A stretch of DNA of 64,000 bases from Lachnospiraceae bacterium (GCA_021769135.1 JAETTM010000006.1:62001-126000); one strand, 5' to 3'. Shown: positions 1-10,171, numbered from the stretch's first letter. Program-made: numbers and translations. The notes: a model not told the origin generated them from the letters alone.

Positions 1-2
1 GC

Positions 3-536
3 CCTTACTTATATCTGGAAAATAACGGATGGAAAGCGGGGATTTTAAAAGAATTGGAGGAAATCTATCAATGTTTTCCCGGCGACGCGGAGGATGCCCT
101 GCCTTATTTTGAACTGATGGAACATTTCATTTCCATAATGAAAATATTATGCCAGAACCTTACCGCCCAAAACCAGGCCCCGGCCAGGGAGTCATCCGAA
201 CTCGCTTCTTTGAGAAATATGATGACTTATATCGAAGAGCATTTCGCGGAACATATTTCCCTGGAAAACATTGCCCTGTCCGGCGCCTGCTGCAAAAGCA
301 GATGCTCCCTGCTTTTTAAAAAATACCTCCGCGAAACCCCCATCACATATATGACGAAGCTTAAGCTCCGCAAAAGCCTTACCGCATTGCTTAACTCCGA
401 CAAAAGCATTACGGACATCGCCTACGCCTACGGTTTTTGCGGGGCCAGCTATTACTGCGAAACCTTCAAAAAGTATTACGGGGCATCCCCTTCCGTTTAC
501 CGGAAAGAAAACCATTATACGAAGCCAATCCCTTAA
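3..536 (+). CDS. AraC-family transcriptional regulator, C-terminal part (cut by window edge)
   Basis: The frame is open to the left edge of the window, so the TTG at 54 given in the ORF track is not a real start and the gene begins upstream. About 178 residues are visible. The last 100 or so form an AraC-type double helix-turn-helix: 'ISLENIALSGACCKSRCSLLFKKY' is split by the first helix pair and 'SITDIAYAYGFCGASYYCETFKKYYG' is the usual second motif followed by the 'SPSVYRK' end. The effector domain lies mostly outside the window, so the ligand cannot be guessed. It is probably a DNA-binding activator of a neighbouring sugar locus to the left. Family assignment is firm; target is unknown. 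Confidence 0.88.
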   Translation, partial: PYLYLENNGWKAGILKELEEIYQCFPGDAEDALPYFELMEHFISIMKILCQNLTAQNQAPARESSELASLRNMMTYIEEHFAEHISLENIALSGACCKSRCSLLFKKYLRETPITYMTKLKLRKSLTALLNSDKSITDIAYAYGFCGASYYCETFKKYYGASPSVYRKENHYTKPIP

Positions 537-608
537 GCAGCGCAGCGGACTGCCCGATGCGGGGCTGCCCTACTCCCTTACTCATGTTTATAATGGCTGG
601 AGAGACCC

Positions 609-637
609 TTGCATTCATTTTTAATCTCATGTAAAAT
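609..637 (+). promoter_or_regulatory. Candidate sigma-A promoter for the chemotaxis receptor
   Basis: TTGCAT (609-614) and TAAAAT (632-637) are separated by 17 bp, which is the ideal spacing. The site lies downstream of the AraC gene and about 140 bp upstream of the receptor gene. Confidence 0.45.
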
Positions 638-643
638 ATAAAA

Positions 644-660
644 AAGTGTCTTCGACACTT
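644..660. terminator. Small perfect hairpin in the AraC-MCP gap
   Basis: AAGTGTC-TTC-GACACTT is a perfect 7-bp stem. An A-rich stretch precedes it, so on the minus strand it is followed by a T-run and looks like an intrinsic terminator, but no minus-strand gene ends here. On the plus strand it would sit in the leader of the receptor mRNA. Confidence 0.35.
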
Positions 661-775
661 CATTCTACCTAATAACGGACTTTCCTATAAGGTAAAAAAT
701 TTGCTTCGGCAGGATTCCCAAGAATCTACGAAAAAGAAGAGGAGGTTAGCGCTGCAAAATGCGGCGGCAAAAGAG

Positions 776-2746
776 ATGAAAAAGATTCAAACAAAAATCA
801 TGATACTGGTTATTTTAGCAACAATGGGCGTTTCATTCATTAATGTGGCGTTGAGTACGGCGATTTCCCGAAATTCCACACTGACAGCCTTGGAACAAAC
901 CTTGATTGAAACCACGGACCTGGCTGCTCTGGCTGCCCAGAACATGATATCAACCTACACTTTAACTATAGCAGAAATTGCTTCTTCCCCTATCCTTACT
1001 TCCCAAGAAAAGACGCCGTCTGAGAAGCAGGCATTTTTACAGGAGAAAGTGGATGCATATTACATGCGGTTCGGCGGGATGGCGGATGCCAAAGGGTACG
1101 ATGCAATCCACGATACAGATATATCCGGCGAACCATTTTTCCAGGCTGCTATTGAGGGGAAAAGTTTCATCTCAACTCCGTATAGGCAGGGAAATGATGC
1201 ATATCTGGTGGTATCCGCCCCTATAATGGAGGATAATACTGTTCAGGGCGTAGTATATTTCCAATGCGATACTAACCTTCTCCAATCCATTATCAGCGAA
1301 ATACAGATTGGTGAGGAAGGGGATGCCTACATTCTGGATAAAGAAGGAACCACCATCGCCGCATTGGAGACAGAGGAAGCGGAAAGCCAGGAGAATCTTA
1401 TCCGGGAATTGGCCAATAACCCCAATGATAAATACTTGCAGGAACTAGGCTCTATTGAACAGAAAATGGTCAATGGCGAAAGCGGGGTTGGAACATACAC
1501 TTATCCGGAAGATAATGCGGTTTACATCCAGGGCTATGCCCCTATCTCCGGCACGGACGGCTGGAGCGTTGGCGTAACTATAAGTGAAGATGAATTTTTG
1601 CATTACGCATACATAGGGAACAACATTCAGCTAGTGGTAGGCGTAGCGCTCTGCATCCTCGTCATTCTGATTTCCGCCTTGGTGTGCCGGTCTATTACAG
1701 GTCCGATTGTTAAATGCGCCAAACGTCTGCATGCCCTTTCGGAAGGAGATCTCAACAGCCCCCTCCCTCAAGTGGCAGCTCGTGACGAGACCCGTATACT
1801 TTCCGATTCCACTGCACATCTGGTGGAAAACTTCAGGGTCATGATGCAGGAAATCGGTGTTATACTCAGCAGCATAGCCAACGGAGACCTAACTACAGAC
1901 AGCACGCCGGAACATTATCCCGGGGATTTCCGTTCCCTTCAGGAAGATTTGCAAACTATAAACAGTAAACTGAACCAGACTCTGGGGGGCATCGCCGAGG
2001 CAAGCAGCCACGTTTCCAATAATTCCGCCCAGGTGGCTTCTTCCAGCACAGCCCTCTCCCAAGGCTCCACGGAACAGGCCAGCGCCATAGTGCAGCTCTC
2101 CGCTACCCTTTCGGACATGGACACGGATGCGAAAAAGACTGCTCAGCTTTCGGAGCAAACAAAAGCTGCTATGGACGGCGCCCAGATGCAGTTGTCGGAA
2201 AGCAGGAAGAATATCGATAACCTGAACCAGGCTATGGAACTGATTACCTCCACCTCCAATGAGATAAAACATATCATAGACACAATTGAAAGCATCGCTT
2301 TTCAGACCAATATTCTCGCATTGAATGCCTCTGTAGAAGCTGCAAGGGCCGGTGAAGCAGGAAAAGGCTTCGCCGTAGTGGCAACCGAAGTGCGGGAACT
2401 GGCATCCAAATCCAATGCTGCGGCAAAGGCTACCATGGAATTGGTTCACCGTTCCATCGAAGCCGTAAACAACGGAGCCGATGCAGTTACCTATGTCACC
2501 TCCTCCGTATCCCAGGTAGTGGAATTGGCCGGGCAGGCCGCTGAGCAAATGGCAATGATGGATGTTGCTGTAGAAAGGCAAACCAACTCCATCAATCAAG
2601 TCAACCAAGCGGTCAGCCAGATTTCCGATGTGGTACAATCCAACTCGGCCACTGCTGAGGAAAGCGCTGCTACCAGCGAAGAACTCTCTAACCAGGCCGC
2701 AGTATTGAACCGTCTGGTAGGCGGGTTTACTTTGCGCAGGCAATAA
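776..2746 (+). CDS. Methyl-accepting chemotaxis protein
   Basis: Transmembrane chemoreceptor that passes ligand binding to CheA/CheW. A first membrane helix follows the start ('[17 protein letters not shown]'). A dCache-like extracellular domain of about 250 residues comes next, then a second helix ('[19 protein letters not shown]'), a HAMP domain and a long methyl-accepting coiled coil. The signalling tip '[20 protein letters not shown]' is intact. The ORF track starts at TTG 701. I prefer ATG 776 (MKKIQTKI), the usual receptor beginning. A strong GGAGG at 741-745 stands too far from 776. It better serves either CTG 752 or a six-codon leader (759-779, MRRQKR) whose TGA overlaps ATG 776. A decayed relative lies at 15240-15740. 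No other che genes are adjacent; cheR is at 40401. Confidence 0.9.
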   Translation: MKKIQTKIMILVILATMGVSFINVALSTAISRNSTLTALEQTLIETTDLAALAAQNMISTYTLTIAEIASSPILTSQEKTPSEKQAFLQEKVDAYYMRFGGMADAKGYDAIHDTDISGEPFFQAAIEGKSFISTPYRQGNDAYLVVSAPIMEDNTVQGVVYFQCDTNLLQSIISEIQIGEEGDAYILDKEGTTIAALETEEAESQENLIRELANNPNDKYLQELGSIEQKMVNGESGVGTYTYPEDNAVYIQGYAPISGTDGWSVGVTISEDEFLHYAYIGNNIQLVVGVALCILVILISALVCRSITGPIVKCAKRLHALSEGDLNSPLPQVAARDETRILSDSTAHLVENFRVMMQEIGVILSSIANGDLTTDSTPEHYPGDFRSLQEDLQTINSKLNQTLGGIAEASSHVSNNSAQVASSSTALSQGSTEQASAIVQLSATLSDMDTDAKKTAQLSEQTKAAMDGAQMQLSESRKNIDNLNQAMELITSTSNEIKHIIDTIESIAFQTNILALNASVEAARAGEAGKGFAVVATEVRELASKSNAAAKATMELVHRSIEAVNNGADAVTYVTSSVSQVVELAGQAAEQMAMMDVAVERQTNSINQVNQAVSQISDVVQSNSATAEESAATSEELSNQAAVLNRLVGGFTLRRQ

Positions 2747-2756
2747 GATAATGGCA

Positions 2757-2793
2757 AAAGGCCGGAAACCTCTATAACAGATTTCCGGCCTTT
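2757..2793. terminator. Bidirectional intrinsic terminator
   Basis: AAAGGCCGGAAA and TTTCCGGCCTTT form a perfect 12-bp stem between the converging receptor gene and response-regulator gene. A-rich and T-rich flanks make it work in both directions. Confidence 0.85.
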
Positions 2794-2795
2794 GA

Positions 2796-4391
2796 CTATT
2801 GACTGGAAAATCCAGTCTGGGAATACCTCTGATTCCGATACTGCAAAGTGGAGCAGCCTTCGTACTTCTTGAAAATCTGGGCAAAATGCTTATACTCATG
2901 AAATCCCACTTTCTCAGCAATCTCATATGCCTTATCGTTCGTATTTTCCAGATACCACTTTGCCCTGTAAATGCGGTACTGGTTTAAATATTCCCGAAAG
3001 CTCATTTTCATTTCCCTGTTAAAGAGATGGCTTAGATAATTAGGCGTTACGCCCATTTTTTCGGCAATTTTCTCAATGGACAAGTTTTCTGCATAATGCA
3101 CTTTCACATGGGTAAGCACTTCCTGTACCACCTTATTTTGTGTCGGGGAACGATGCTCTTTCATCTTTTCATAAAAGGCTTCATATAAACAGCATATATA
3201 TTCGCCGAATTCCTCTACTGTATCACAGGTTTCATCCATTTCTTCCATGACCCGTTCCCGCGCCTTCCATTGATTCAAATCATATTCCTGACACATCCTG
3301 TACAAAAGATTGATAAGGTCCACTGAAAAATCATGCAAAGCAGTATATGTGCAAGAGCGATGTCTCTGGATTTCATTAAATTTTTCCCGAAGGATTTTCT
3401 GCGCCATCTGTAAATCGCCATTTAAGTACTCTCTCTGAATATTCTCATACATTTTTTTATCTATCAGATAATGGCTTTCCATCTCTCCGTTATTTTTTTC
3501 CTCGCCATAGAAAATCAAAGATGCCCGTCCCGTATAGATTTTTTTCCGAACCGCTGTCTTGCTCTGCATAAACAGGAGATAAAATTCCCCCATAGTTCCT
3601 TCCTCAGAAACCCCCATAGAAAAAGAAACGCCGAATTTTTTTCCCGTTATTTCATTCATATCATAAAACACCAGGGGGATTTTCTTTTTTCCCCCTAAAC
3701 TGGTTTTTATTAAAATAAATGCGGATTCCGCTGTCAGCTTTATCAGGAAAAACTGTTCTTTCCCCAGCCACTTTTCACATAGGAGCATCAGCATTTCCAT
3801 ATATTCTTTGTTATCAAAAAGCAGTTCCTGCCTGCGGCGGCATCGGTCCATCTGCAGATACAGACATAGCACAGATTCCTTCTCTTCCATATGCAGATTC
3901 CTCAGCCCCTGTTCAAATTCCGCTCTTTCCAGCCTGCCCTTTCCCTGCATCAGCTTTTTGATAAAATACTGGCTGTCGGAATAGGCATCAAGCTTCAAGG
4001 CATTTTTTTCCTGCCTTTCTTCCTCTATCTGTTCTTTTAACCTTTTCACCAACTCAATCAGCCGCGAAACCTTAATTGGTTTCAGTTCATAGGATATTAC
4101 TCCCAGGCTAATCGCCTTTTGTGCATAATCAAATTCCGAATAACCGCTCAGCAGAATGCAGCGTGTGTTTTTATCAATTTCTTTTATTTTTTCTATCAGT
4201 TCAATGCCCGACATATGGGGCATACTAATATCTGTAATCACAATCTGCGGCTGTTCTGCCCGAAATACCCTAAGGGCTTCCCTGGCATTTTCCGCCGTAA
4301 AAACCTTATTGATTCCAATTTCTTTCCAGTCTATTCCCTCTTTTATCCCATTCCTGATATCCGGTTCATCATCCACAATCATCAATTTCAT
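2796..4391 (-). CDS. YesN-like response regulator with AraC output domain
   Basis: Two-component response regulator of 531 residues. The receiver domain occupies about residues 1-120 and keeps all expected residues: the acidic pair 'VDDEP', phospho-acceptor Asp54 in 'VITDISMP' and the lysine in 'LKPIK'. A long linker region follows, and the last 100 residues carry an AraC helix-turn-helix pair ('LSIEKIAEKMGVTPNYLSHLF' and 'AYEIAEKVGFHEYKHFAQIFKKY'). The gene overlaps the kinase gene by 23 bp, so the pair is translationally coupled. YesM/YesN pairs beside sugar ABC transporters usually activate the transporter and glycosidase genes. Here the likely targets are the genes at 6223-14255 directly upstream in the same direction. 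Confidence 0.93.
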   Translation of the reverse strand: MKLMIVDDEPDIRNGIKEGIDWKEIGINKVFTAENAREALRVFRAEQPQIVITDISMPHMSGIELIEKIKEIDKNTRCILLSGYSEFDYAQKAISLGVISYELKPIKVSRLIELVKRLKEQIEEERQEKNALKLDAYSDSQYFIKKLMQGKGRLERAEFEQGLRNLHMEEKESVLCLYLQMDRCRRRQELLFDNKEYMEMLMLLCEKWLGKEQFFLIKLTAESAFILIKTSLGGKKKIPLVFYDMNEITGKKFGVSFSMGVSEEGTMGEFYLLFMQSKTAVRKKIYTGRASLIFYGEEKNNGEMESHYLIDKKMYENIQREYLNGDLQMAQKILREKFNEIQRHRSCTYTALHDFSVDLINLLYRMCQEYDLNQWKARERVMEEMDETCDTVEEFGEYICCLYEAFYEKMKEHRSPTQNKVVQEVLTHVKVHYAENLSIEKIAEKMGVTPNYLSHLFNREMKMSFREYLNQYRIYRAKWYLENTNDKAYEIAEKVGFHEYKHFAQIFKKYEGCSTLQYRNQRYSQTGFSSQ

Positions 4392-6171
4392 TGCCGCACT
4401 CTCTTTCTGTTTTGTAGGGAATTTTTACCGTCACAACCGTTCCTACATTTATCATGCTCTCAAATATAAGCCCGTATTCCTTCCCAAACTGCATTTGAAT
4501 GCGGTCATGAATATTTTTCAGAGCAAAAGCGCCTTCCTCCATATCTTCATGTCCATATATCATGCGACGGATTTCCTTTTCATCGGCCCCCATTCCATCG
4601 TCTTCCACATGAAGGTACAGATTCTCTTCCTTCCGTTCCGCCCACACGCTGATATTTCCCATTCCTTCCTTTTCCTCCATTCCATGCTGGATTGCATTTT
4701 CTACCAGAGATTGAAGGACAAGCTTTACGATTTTGCAATCCAGAAATTGTTCATCCACATCCACACAAATCCGGATTCTTCCTGCAAATTTATTCTTCAG
4801 CAAATACAGATAATTCTGCAGATATTTCATCTCAGCGCGAATCGTTGTAATAGAGTCTCCCTGGTTGAGCACGTGCCGGAAAAGCTCCGACAATGCTTCT
4901 ATTCTGTCGCTGACTTCCCAGTCCTTCTGTTTTACGGCGGCCCAATGAATGGAATCCAGTACATTATACAAGAAATGCGGGTTAATCTGTGCCTCCAGGG
5001 CTTTATATGCGGATTCCTTCTCCTTAATCTGGCTGACGTATACTTTATCTATCAGTTCCTTAATGCGCTTGAGCATTTCTTCACAGGCTTCCGTCAGATA
5101 CCCGATTTCATCCTTCGAGGCGGCGGAAATATGCACATCGAAATTGCCATCCCTGACTTTTGCCAGCTCCCTGGATAAATTATAAACAGGCTGGATAATC
5201 GTATGGTTTTCAATTCCGGAGAATATAATGCTGAAAATAATCAGAAGCGCTATTGCCAGCAGCATAAACAAAAACAAGGATTTGGAAGAAGCAAGGATAA
5301 CCCTCTCCGGAATCGTCTGAACCAGCTTCCACTCCGTTCCTTCGATATTCTGATAAATAACCAGCATGCCGGAATGATTTCCTTTTGATTTAAAAAACCC
5401 CTCCTCACTGTGCAAGACTTTTTCCATTTCCGGATACATATCCTGCAGCCTTGCGCAAATCATTTCCCGATTCGGCGATGACAGTATATTCCCTTCTTCA
5501 TCCACAATAAACGCTTCCGATCCATTGTCGGACACAAGCGCCATATAAACCTGGGCAATTTCCTCTTCCTTCACACTAATACGCTGCATGCCGATTACAT
5601 GGTTAAATCTGGATACGTCCATAAATGCCCTGATATAGGAAATGACATAGTGGGAATCAGAAGCATTTTCCTGAAACGCCAGTTCATATGCCCGAGTCCA
5701 AAAAGCTTTTCCGCCCATCGCCGATGCCTGTTCTTCAAAGGCACCGTCTTCTTTATAGACCTTATTTCCATACTGGAATAACACTTCATTGTTATAGCTA
5801 ATGCTGATAGAATCAATATAGGATTTGGATTTAACCGCATCCTGCATGGATACATAAAGGCTCCGCTTGGCAGAGTCCAGCATCGTATTCTCCAGCGCAT
5901 ATTGTTTGCAGAGGCTTTGGATATTATCATCAATCAGCATAGATAAAGATAAATATTCCGTCTCCTCCACAATGCTTTGAATGCTTCTCTGCGCCTGCTT
6001 CATCGATATTCTGGAATTTTCAATCATTTTATTTTCTAGTTCCTTATAGGAATATAAAAAAATGACAGAAAATATCACGAGCATCGGAATTACAATCATG
6101 ATAATAATCATGAACCGGAATTTTTTAATAATGGACATATCCTGAAGCTTCTTTTCCAGCCGTTTTTTCAT
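4369..6171 (-). CDS. YesM-like sensor histidine kinase
   Basis: Membrane sensor kinase of 600 residues. A membrane helix lies at about residues 18-40 ('FRFMIIIMIVIPMLVIFSVIF'). An extracellular sensing domain of about 250 residues follows, then a second helix ('LFLFMLLAIALLIIFSIIFSG') and a HAMP domain. The phospho-accepting region has the YesM-type signature 'EAQINPHFLYNVLDSI'. The ATPase domain has the N-box 'LVENAIQHGMEEK' and G-boxes 'EDDGMGADE'. This is the His_kinase/HATPase type found with AraC-type regulators. It probably senses an extracellular oligosaccharide, perhaps through the neighbouring binding protein. It lies 51 bp downstream of the GH116 gene in the same direction. Confidence 0.92.
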   Translation of the reverse strand: MKKRLEKKLQDMSIIKKFRFMIIIMIVIPMLVIFSVIFLYSYKELENKMIENSRISMKQAQRSIQSIVEETEYLSLSMLIDDNIQSLCKQYALENTMLDSAKRSLYVSMQDAVKSKSYIDSISISYNNEVLFQYGNKVYKEDGAFEEQASAMGGKAFWTRAYELAFQENASDSHYVISYIRAFMDVSRFNHVIGMQRISVKEEEIAQVYMALVSDNGSEAFIVDEEGNILSSPNREMICARLQDMYPEMEKVLHSEEGFFKSKGNHSGMLVIYQNIEGTEWKLVQTIPERVILASSKSLFLFMLLAIALLIIFSIIFSGIENHTIIQPVYNLSRELAKVRDGNFDVHISAASKDEIGYLTEACEEMLKRIKELIDKVYVSQIKEKESAYKALEAQINPHFLYNVLDSIHWAAVKQKDWEVSDRIEALSELFRHVLNQGDSITTIRAEMKYLQNYLYLLKNKFAGRIRICVDVDEQFLDCKIVKLVLQSLVENAIQHGMEEKEGMGNISVWAERKEENLYLHVEDDGMGADEKEIRRMIYGHEDMEEGAFALKNIHDRIQMQFGKEYGLIFESMINVGTVVTVKIPYKTERECGNEIDDCG

Positions 6172-6222
6172 TATATTACATGCAGGGCAGTATCCGCAAG
6201 GAATGCTGCCCTGTTCCCTTTC

Positions 6223-8682
6223 TTATTTGAATTGTAAATGTTCTTCTTGTCCATAAAGGACTTTGAGTTCTCTTTTTCCGCCGTTTTGCCGGTAAATCCC
6301 CCATGCCTTTCCATTGCACCAAAAGCAGGAAAACTTTTCTACGTTCAGCTGCGGGCAGAAAGAAATCGTATGTTTTATATTATCACACGCAAATCCTGTA
6401 AGGGCAAGATATACACCATAACTTGCCATGGAACGCACGTAATAATTTCCCGACTCCACTTCCGACCATGGATTTCTCCTATATCCGTCATGTCTGTCAC
6501 GAACCGCTTTCACAAGGCTTAAGCCTTCCTCTGTAAACCCTTCGAACAATAGAAGGGAAGCTACCTCATATTCGATTCCTGTCCACACCTCACCATAATA
6601 GGTAAATGGAAATCTTGGTTTGTTCCTCTTCGGCCATGTACATGGAGTAAGCCCGGCTTCATCGTTTAAAATAAAGGCCCGCTCTCCATGAACATAGTCT
6701 CTGGCGCACCGGATGAAATCGTAACGGAAAATGGACTGCACCGCTGCTTTCACATGCTCCTTTGGCAAAACATGCCCCAGCCCTGCACAATGCGCCATAA
6801 ACTGCCCAAGGAGCTGGTCCGCCAGACATCCTTCCCCATACTGATAACGGTAGTTTTCCAGCTGTTCAAGAACCTGTACATAATACTCGCCATTAAAGCT
6901 AAAGGCATCCAGGTTTCTGCTTCCTTTTTCAAATTTCTCTCCATATTCCGCCGCAATCTTTTCTTCTCCCAGATGCTGTGCCATTTCTTTCACAGCTTTC
7001 AGCGCTGCCAGATAAATCGTGCTTACCATGCTCGTTACACCGTACAATTCCGTATCATAGGTGACATGCTGTGCCTGCTCCAGAACGCCATCCTGGTCCT
7101 TATCCCATGTTTTTTGTGCAAATTCCATACATCGGAGAATCTTTTCCCAGCACTGTCTTAAGAAATCGTCATCGCCGCTAATCTTCCACTCCCTGTAAAA
7201 TCGTACAACCGTTCCCAGCTGTCCATCTGCCGACGGAATCATATCCCACTGCTCCAGCCCTAGCCCCCGGAAAGTTCGATAGGCCATATGGCCGTTTTCT
7301 CTTGTTTCTTTTAGGAATTCGATTTTCCGCATAGAACGTTCCAGTTCAGGGAACAGAAATGCAACTGTCTGCGCATAATTCCATACATGGGTACAGTTCC
7401 CCGAACCACAGCCCGCTTTGCGGTCAACGCCCTCCCATCCAAAGAAATCTCCGCCTTCGATTCTGAAACAGGTTGGACTGCGCAGCACAGTAATATTATT
7501 GGCAACTGCTTCCAGCACATATCCTGGCAGAGTTGTCTGATAAAAGGCATCGCAGAATGTTCTGGACAATTCCTCAAGGCGTCCTCTGTTTTTTGACATG
7601 TAATCCGCCACATCCCAGGCATCGGTAAATTTTTCGGCATAGTAATTTCGAACCGTCTCATAATTTCCGTTTTTGACATCTTCCAGCGCTTCCATGGAAT
7701 CGGCCCACCCTTTTACCCGGTTCGGGAAATGCCATGTGAGAATGAATTCAAACAGTTCTGTTCCGCCTGGTTCTATTACCTTCTGGCTGCATACAGACCC
7801 TACCTTGAAGAAAAAATGCAGATAAGTATAATCAAACAGCTCTGCCATTCTGCATCCTTTCGCTTCAACAGAAGAACTTACTTCCAAACGTCCGTCAGCG
7901 GTAAAATCCTCCCAGAAATCTTCGGCTCCATCCGTCCACTGCCCTAAAAGCCAATATGGGCGCACGGTAGAGTCAAAATCCATGGATGCGATTGCCATAC
8001 TGCCGTTGCTCAAAGAATTTTCAGGCACATTCTTTCCCGTCATAAAAACCCCTTTTATGCCTTCCGTTTCTTTCCTCTCATTTTCCCTTTCCCCTTGGAA
8101 AGTCATGATATCAAACATATCATAGCCGGTAAAACCAACTGCATTATTTAAGGAACCGGCAACGGATACCGTCACCGCTTTTTGCCCCGGATTTTTTACC
8201 CTGTACCGGATATATGCGCCGGGGAGTCCCGAATCCAGCGCATTCAGCGGGATAAATGGCGTATATGCTTCCATCGTCACTGCCACAGGCAGCTCTTTAT
8301 CATGAAATTCCACATTGACAAAAGGATATTTCCCGGTCATTGCCGAACCGCTAAACCTCGGCCACCCTGCGGTTTCACACCTTAGAAATCCCTGTGGCTT
8401 ATCAAAGGGCGGCGTGTACTCCGATTCAAGCACTCGGGCAGTTACCCTGCCGTCTTCCTCCTGGGTCCGGATAGCAAAAAATGTATAGGGGTTGATATTT
8501 TCTACCGCAGGCTGGTTAAAAATCTGCCAACTGCGCAGTTCCCCTCTGGTTCCCACCGATATGTTGCCGGTTCCGATTCCTCCCAGCAGAAAATCGCAGG
8601 CACTTGCCGTCCGGTCATAGCTCTTTTGTGAATTATCCGTAAAGATTTGAGTCTGCGAATAAATTCTGTCCTCGTTTTTCAT
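6223..8682 (-). CDS. GH116 family glycosidase (beta-glucosidase/beta-xylosidase type)
   Basis: Large enzyme of 819 residues related to bile-acid beta-glucosidase GBA2 and archaeal GH116 enzymes. The N-terminal beta-sandwich begins with the family pattern 'FLLGGIGTGNISVGTRGEL' followed by 'WQIFNQP'. The C-terminal (alpha/alpha)6 catalytic domain contains 'NCTHVWNYAQTVAFLFPELERSMR', 'YDTELYGVTSMV' and 'GEVWTGIEYEVASLL'. No signal peptide is seen, so it acts in the cytoplasm on imported oligosaccharides. GH116 enzymes remove beta-linked glucose or xylose. Together with the GH31 alpha-xylosidase this fits xyloglucan fragments, but that substrate is inferred. A ribosome-binding site AGAAAGGAAATT precedes ATG 8682. 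It is followed by the sensor kinase gene. Confidence 0.87.
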   Translation of the reverse strand: MKNEDRIYSQTQIFTDNSQKSYDRTASACDFLLGGIGTGNISVGTRGELRSWQIFNQPAVENINPYTFFAIRTQEEDGRVTARVLESEYTPPFDKPQGFLRCETAGWPRFSGSAMTGKYPFVNVEFHDKELPVAVTMEAYTPFIPLNALDSGLPGAYIRYRVKNPGQKAVTVSVAGSLNNAVGFTGYDMFDIMTFQGERENERKETEGIKGVFMTGKNVPENSLSNGSMAIASMDFDSTVRPYWLLGQWTDGAEDFWEDFTADGRLEVSSSVEAKGCRMAELFDYTYLHFFFKVGSVCSQKVIEPGGTELFEFILTWHFPNRVKGWADSMEALEDVKNGNYETVRNYYAEKFTDAWDVADYMSKNRGRLEELSRTFCDAFYQTTLPGYVLEAVANNITVLRSPTCFRIEGGDFFGWEGVDRKAGCGSGNCTHVWNYAQTVAFLFPELERSMRKIEFLKETRENGHMAYRTFRGLGLEQWDMIPSADGQLGTVVRFYREWKISGDDDFLRQCWEKILRCMEFAQKTWDKDQDGVLEQAQHVTYDTELYGVTSMVSTIYLAALKAVKEMAQHLGEEKIAAEYGEKFEKGSRNLDAFSFNGEYYVQVLEQLENYRYQYGEGCLADQLLGQFMAHCAGLGHVLPKEHVKAAVQSIFRYDFIRCARDYVHGERAFILNDEAGLTPCTWPKRNKPRFPFTYYGEVWTGIEYEVASLLLFEGFTEEGLSLVKAVRDRHDGYRRNPWSEVESGNYYVRSMASYGVYLALTGFACDNIKHTISFCPQLNVEKFSCFWCNGKAWGIYRQNGGKRELKVLYGQEEHLQFK

Positions 8683-8709
8683 ATACCAATTTCCTTTCTG
8701 TTTAACCCT

Positions 8710-10041
8710 CTATTCCTGTACTGCCTCCTGCCTGATTTCTTCCATCCGTTCCAGCAAATCTTCCAGGCTGCTTGTTCCCAGACAATAATCCTCAATCAGC
8801 ACATCCTGCCAAAATGCATTCATTTCTGTGGAAACATACGCTAATTCAGAACCATATATTTTCGTCTTCAAATCCGCAAACTTTTGTACCAAAGGGTCGG
8901 AAGAAACCACATTGACGTTGACTGGCGCAAGACCATACTCAGCATGAATCTGCTGCATTTCCTCGCTGGTAAATTCCTTTAAAATCTCTACCGCCGCTTC
9001 CGGGTTCTGTGCATTGGAAGGAATAAAATATGCATCTGCTCCTCCTAGGCTTATATTCTCCGTTCCGGCTTTCGGCCATGCTGCGATACCGATTTCAAAG
9101 TCACACCCATCCGCCACCATTCCCGACACAGCATTTACATCTCCAATAATCGCTACCTTTCCCTGATGGAATGCTGCAATCACTTCATCCCTTGTTGTAA
9201 TCATCGCTCCATCCTTCGGATACCAGTAACCTTTATCATACAATTCCTTTGTCAGTTCCAGACACTCCTTAAGCAGCGAATCCGTCGCAGGAACTTCGCC
9301 ATTTCCCCACTGTTCCATCGTTCCGGCATCGTTAGATTTGCTCAAAAGGGCATTCCTGGCCATAAAGTCATTGCAAAGCCCGCATATTGCATAAGGATAA
9401 ACATCTGTCTTTTCATTAATCTGTGCGCATACGTCCATAAACTGTTCCCATGTCCATTCATCGGGAATTTCAATACCAGCTTCGTTCAGCAGTTCCGCGT
9501 TATAATAGAAATTCGCATAAACGCCCGTCATTGGAATCGAATAATATTTTCCGTCATATTTTCCCACATCCATCAGGCTCTCGTCCAGACTGCCAAGCCA
9601 TTCACTATCGTTTTCCGTCAAATAAGGAGTCAAATCCAAAGCCTGCCCCGCATCCACATAGGTTTTCATATACTGGCCTTGTTTGAAATAGATATCCGCC
9701 GGCTCGCCGGAAGCAATTCCGGTCTTGATGACAGTATCCAGATTTTCCGTGTCCACTTCCAGAAGTTCGATTTCATATTTATCCGCAAACTTTTCCTTAA
9801 TTGCATTCCATATCGGTTCCTGGGAGGTTGTAGAGGTAACCAAAACATAGCAGACTACCTTTGTTTTTTCCTGGCCTTTCTCCGTTGCTGCCGTGTCGCT
9901 TTCCTGTTCAGCCGCTTCGCTTTCCAAAGCTGCCTGTCCGTTCTGTTCTGCAGCCTCACCCTGTCCGCTGCTGCCGCACCCTGTAAACAGCCCTGCTATG
10001 ACTGCCAACATTGTCATAAATGTCACTAACTTTTTACCCAT
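8710..10041 (-). CDS. Sugar ABC transporter substrate-binding lipoprotein
   Basis: Extracellular solute-binding protein of family 1, about 443 residues. The ATG at 10041 is preferred over the tracked 10071 because AGGAAGGAGAAGG lies just before it and it gives a clean lipoprotein signal 'MGKKLVTFMTMLAVIAGLFTGCG' ending in the lipobox LFTGC. A short, acidic, Q/E-rich linker follows. The body has typical cluster features: 'YYSIPMTGVYANFYYNAELL', 'EWTWEQFMDVC', 'GKVAIIGDVNAV' and 'GGADAYFIPSNAQNPEAA'. It delivers an oligosaccharide to the two permeases encoded just upstream. The ATPase is not encoded here, as is common for MsmK-dependent systems. Confidence 0.93.
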   Translation of the reverse strand: MGKKLVTFMTMLAVIAGLFTGCGSSGQGEAAEQNGQAALESEAAEQESDTAATEKGQEKTKVVCYVLVTSTTSQEPIWNAIKEKFADKYEIELLEVDTENLDTVIKTGIASGEPADIYFKQGQYMKTYVDAGQALDLTPYLTENDSEWLGSLDESLMDVGKYDGKYYSIPMTGVYANFYYNAELLNEAGIEIPDEWTWEQFMDVCAQINEKTDVYPYAICGLCNDFMARNALLSKSNDAGTMEQWGNGEVPATDSLLKECLELTKELYDKGYWYPKDGAMITTRDEVIAAFHQGKVAIIGDVNAVSGMVADGCDFEIGIAAWPKAGTENISLGGADAYFIPSNAQNPEAAVEILKEFTSEEMQQIHAEYGLAPVNVNVVSSDPLVQKFADLKTKIYGSELAYVSTEMNAFWQDVLIEDYCLGTSSLEDLLERMEEIRQEAVQE

Positions 10042-10074
10042 ATTCCTTCTCCTTCCTATTACTTTTCTCATTTG

Positions 10075-10088
10075 AAACGGTTCCGTTT
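10075..10088. promoter_or_regulatory. Palindromic operator-like site upstream of the binding-protein gene
   Basis: AAACGG-TT-CCGTTT is an inverted repeat 34 bp upstream of the binding-protein start. It resembles LacI/CcpA-family operators more than a terminator, because a 2-base loop cannot form. A weaker GAAACGGTATTG occurs in the GH31 leader near 14290. No LacI-family regulator is encoded in the window. Confidence 0.45.
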
Positions 10089-10171
10089 TCTTTTTTTATT
10101 CTACGAAATCCAGCCTATCAGCAACAGACCGAAAACCTACAAAAATATCCTGATTTCTATAATCTGAATTT

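Noticed and set aside
1889-2926. 345-aa ORF antisense to the chemoreceptor
   Set aside because: Mirrors codon periodicity of the intact receptor gene, has no ribosome-binding site and no recognisable domain.
4156-5178. 340-aa ORF antisense to the sensor kinase
   Set aside because: Shadow frame; phenylalanine- and isoleucine-rich nonsense composition.
10075-10100. Terminator between permease and binding-protein genes
   Set aside because: The inverted repeat has only a two-base centre and the T-run is on the wrong strand for the operon; an operator is more likely.
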